In this document: positions 32,561 to 32,577 of the stretch, piece after piece
How the letters are laid out: each line of letters opens with the position of its first letter
Numbering within the stretch: the first letter of the stretch is position 1
DNA from: Bacillota bacterium
GTDB taxonomy: Bacteria > Bacillota > Clostridia > Oscillospirales > Ruminococcaceae
DNA length: 32,577 nt
Assembly (NCBI GenBank): GCA_023388515.1
Contig: JAEWGD010000030.1
Coordinates: 1 to 32,577, forward strand
Reading direction: 5' to 3'
Translations under genes and position numbers: made by a program
The notes under the pieces: model-generated
The model's database searches: none
What the model saw: only the letters and a program-made list of their open reading frames with translations
What the model was told of the DNA's origin: nothing

Positions 32561-32577
32561 AATAGAAACATCAAAAC

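Noticed and set aside
1..32577. CRISPR array, prophage or rRNA genes
   Set aside because: No regularly spaced repeats, no phage structural genes and no rRNA sequence could be seen on either strand.

Overview
The window looks like chromosome from a low-GC, Gram-positive, probably spore-forming anaerobe of the class Clostridia. Pointers are strong AGGAGG-type ribosome sites, consensus TTGACA/TATAAT promoters, a T-box leader on alaS, a lysine riboswitch on an asd-dapA-dapB operon, a CwlD-like cortex amidase, an AbrB-type regulator and a Toprim protein resembling RNase M5. I cannot name the species from sequence reading alone.

Layout, left to right. Positions 1-1505 hold the start of a sodium:solute symporter on the minus strand, cut by the window edge. 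It is divergent from nth and secA, and a DUF1015 gene follows (to 6635). A metal-uptake cassette comes next (6644-9727): a Fur-family regulator, probably Zur, with two Fur-type boxes around its promoter, then znuA, znuC and znuB packed almost end to end. A 61-residue unknown gene on the minus strand follows, then cwlD, radA, a T-box leader and alaS, a HIT protein, an adenine-type phosphoribosyltransferase with a structured leader, comEC, holA, an RNase M5-like gene, and an MBOAT/DHHW pair for O-acetylation of a surface polymer (to 22785).

From 22841 to 25924 on the minus strand lies the lysine/diaminopimelate operon asd-dapA-dapB behind a lysine riboswitch with its own promoter and terminator. 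Plus-strand queA-tgt-mntP (26042-28793) joins queuosine synthesis to a manganese exporter. An abrB-like gene (28897-29142, minus) is the last ordinary gene.

The final 3.4 kb (about 29150-32577) is accessory. It holds a candidate small RNA with a perfect promoter and a tRNA T-arm-like hairpin, a perfect 52-bp palindrome, a broken DDE transposase, a probable secreted toxin with BspA-type leucine-rich repeats whose last 80 residues look like a swapped-in effector domain, a small downstream gene that could be its immunity partner, a 44-residue basic protein and a possible transposase scrap. The toxin/immunity-like pair and the candidate RNA are the best leads for something undescribed. All family calls were made by reading motifs; no database search was run.
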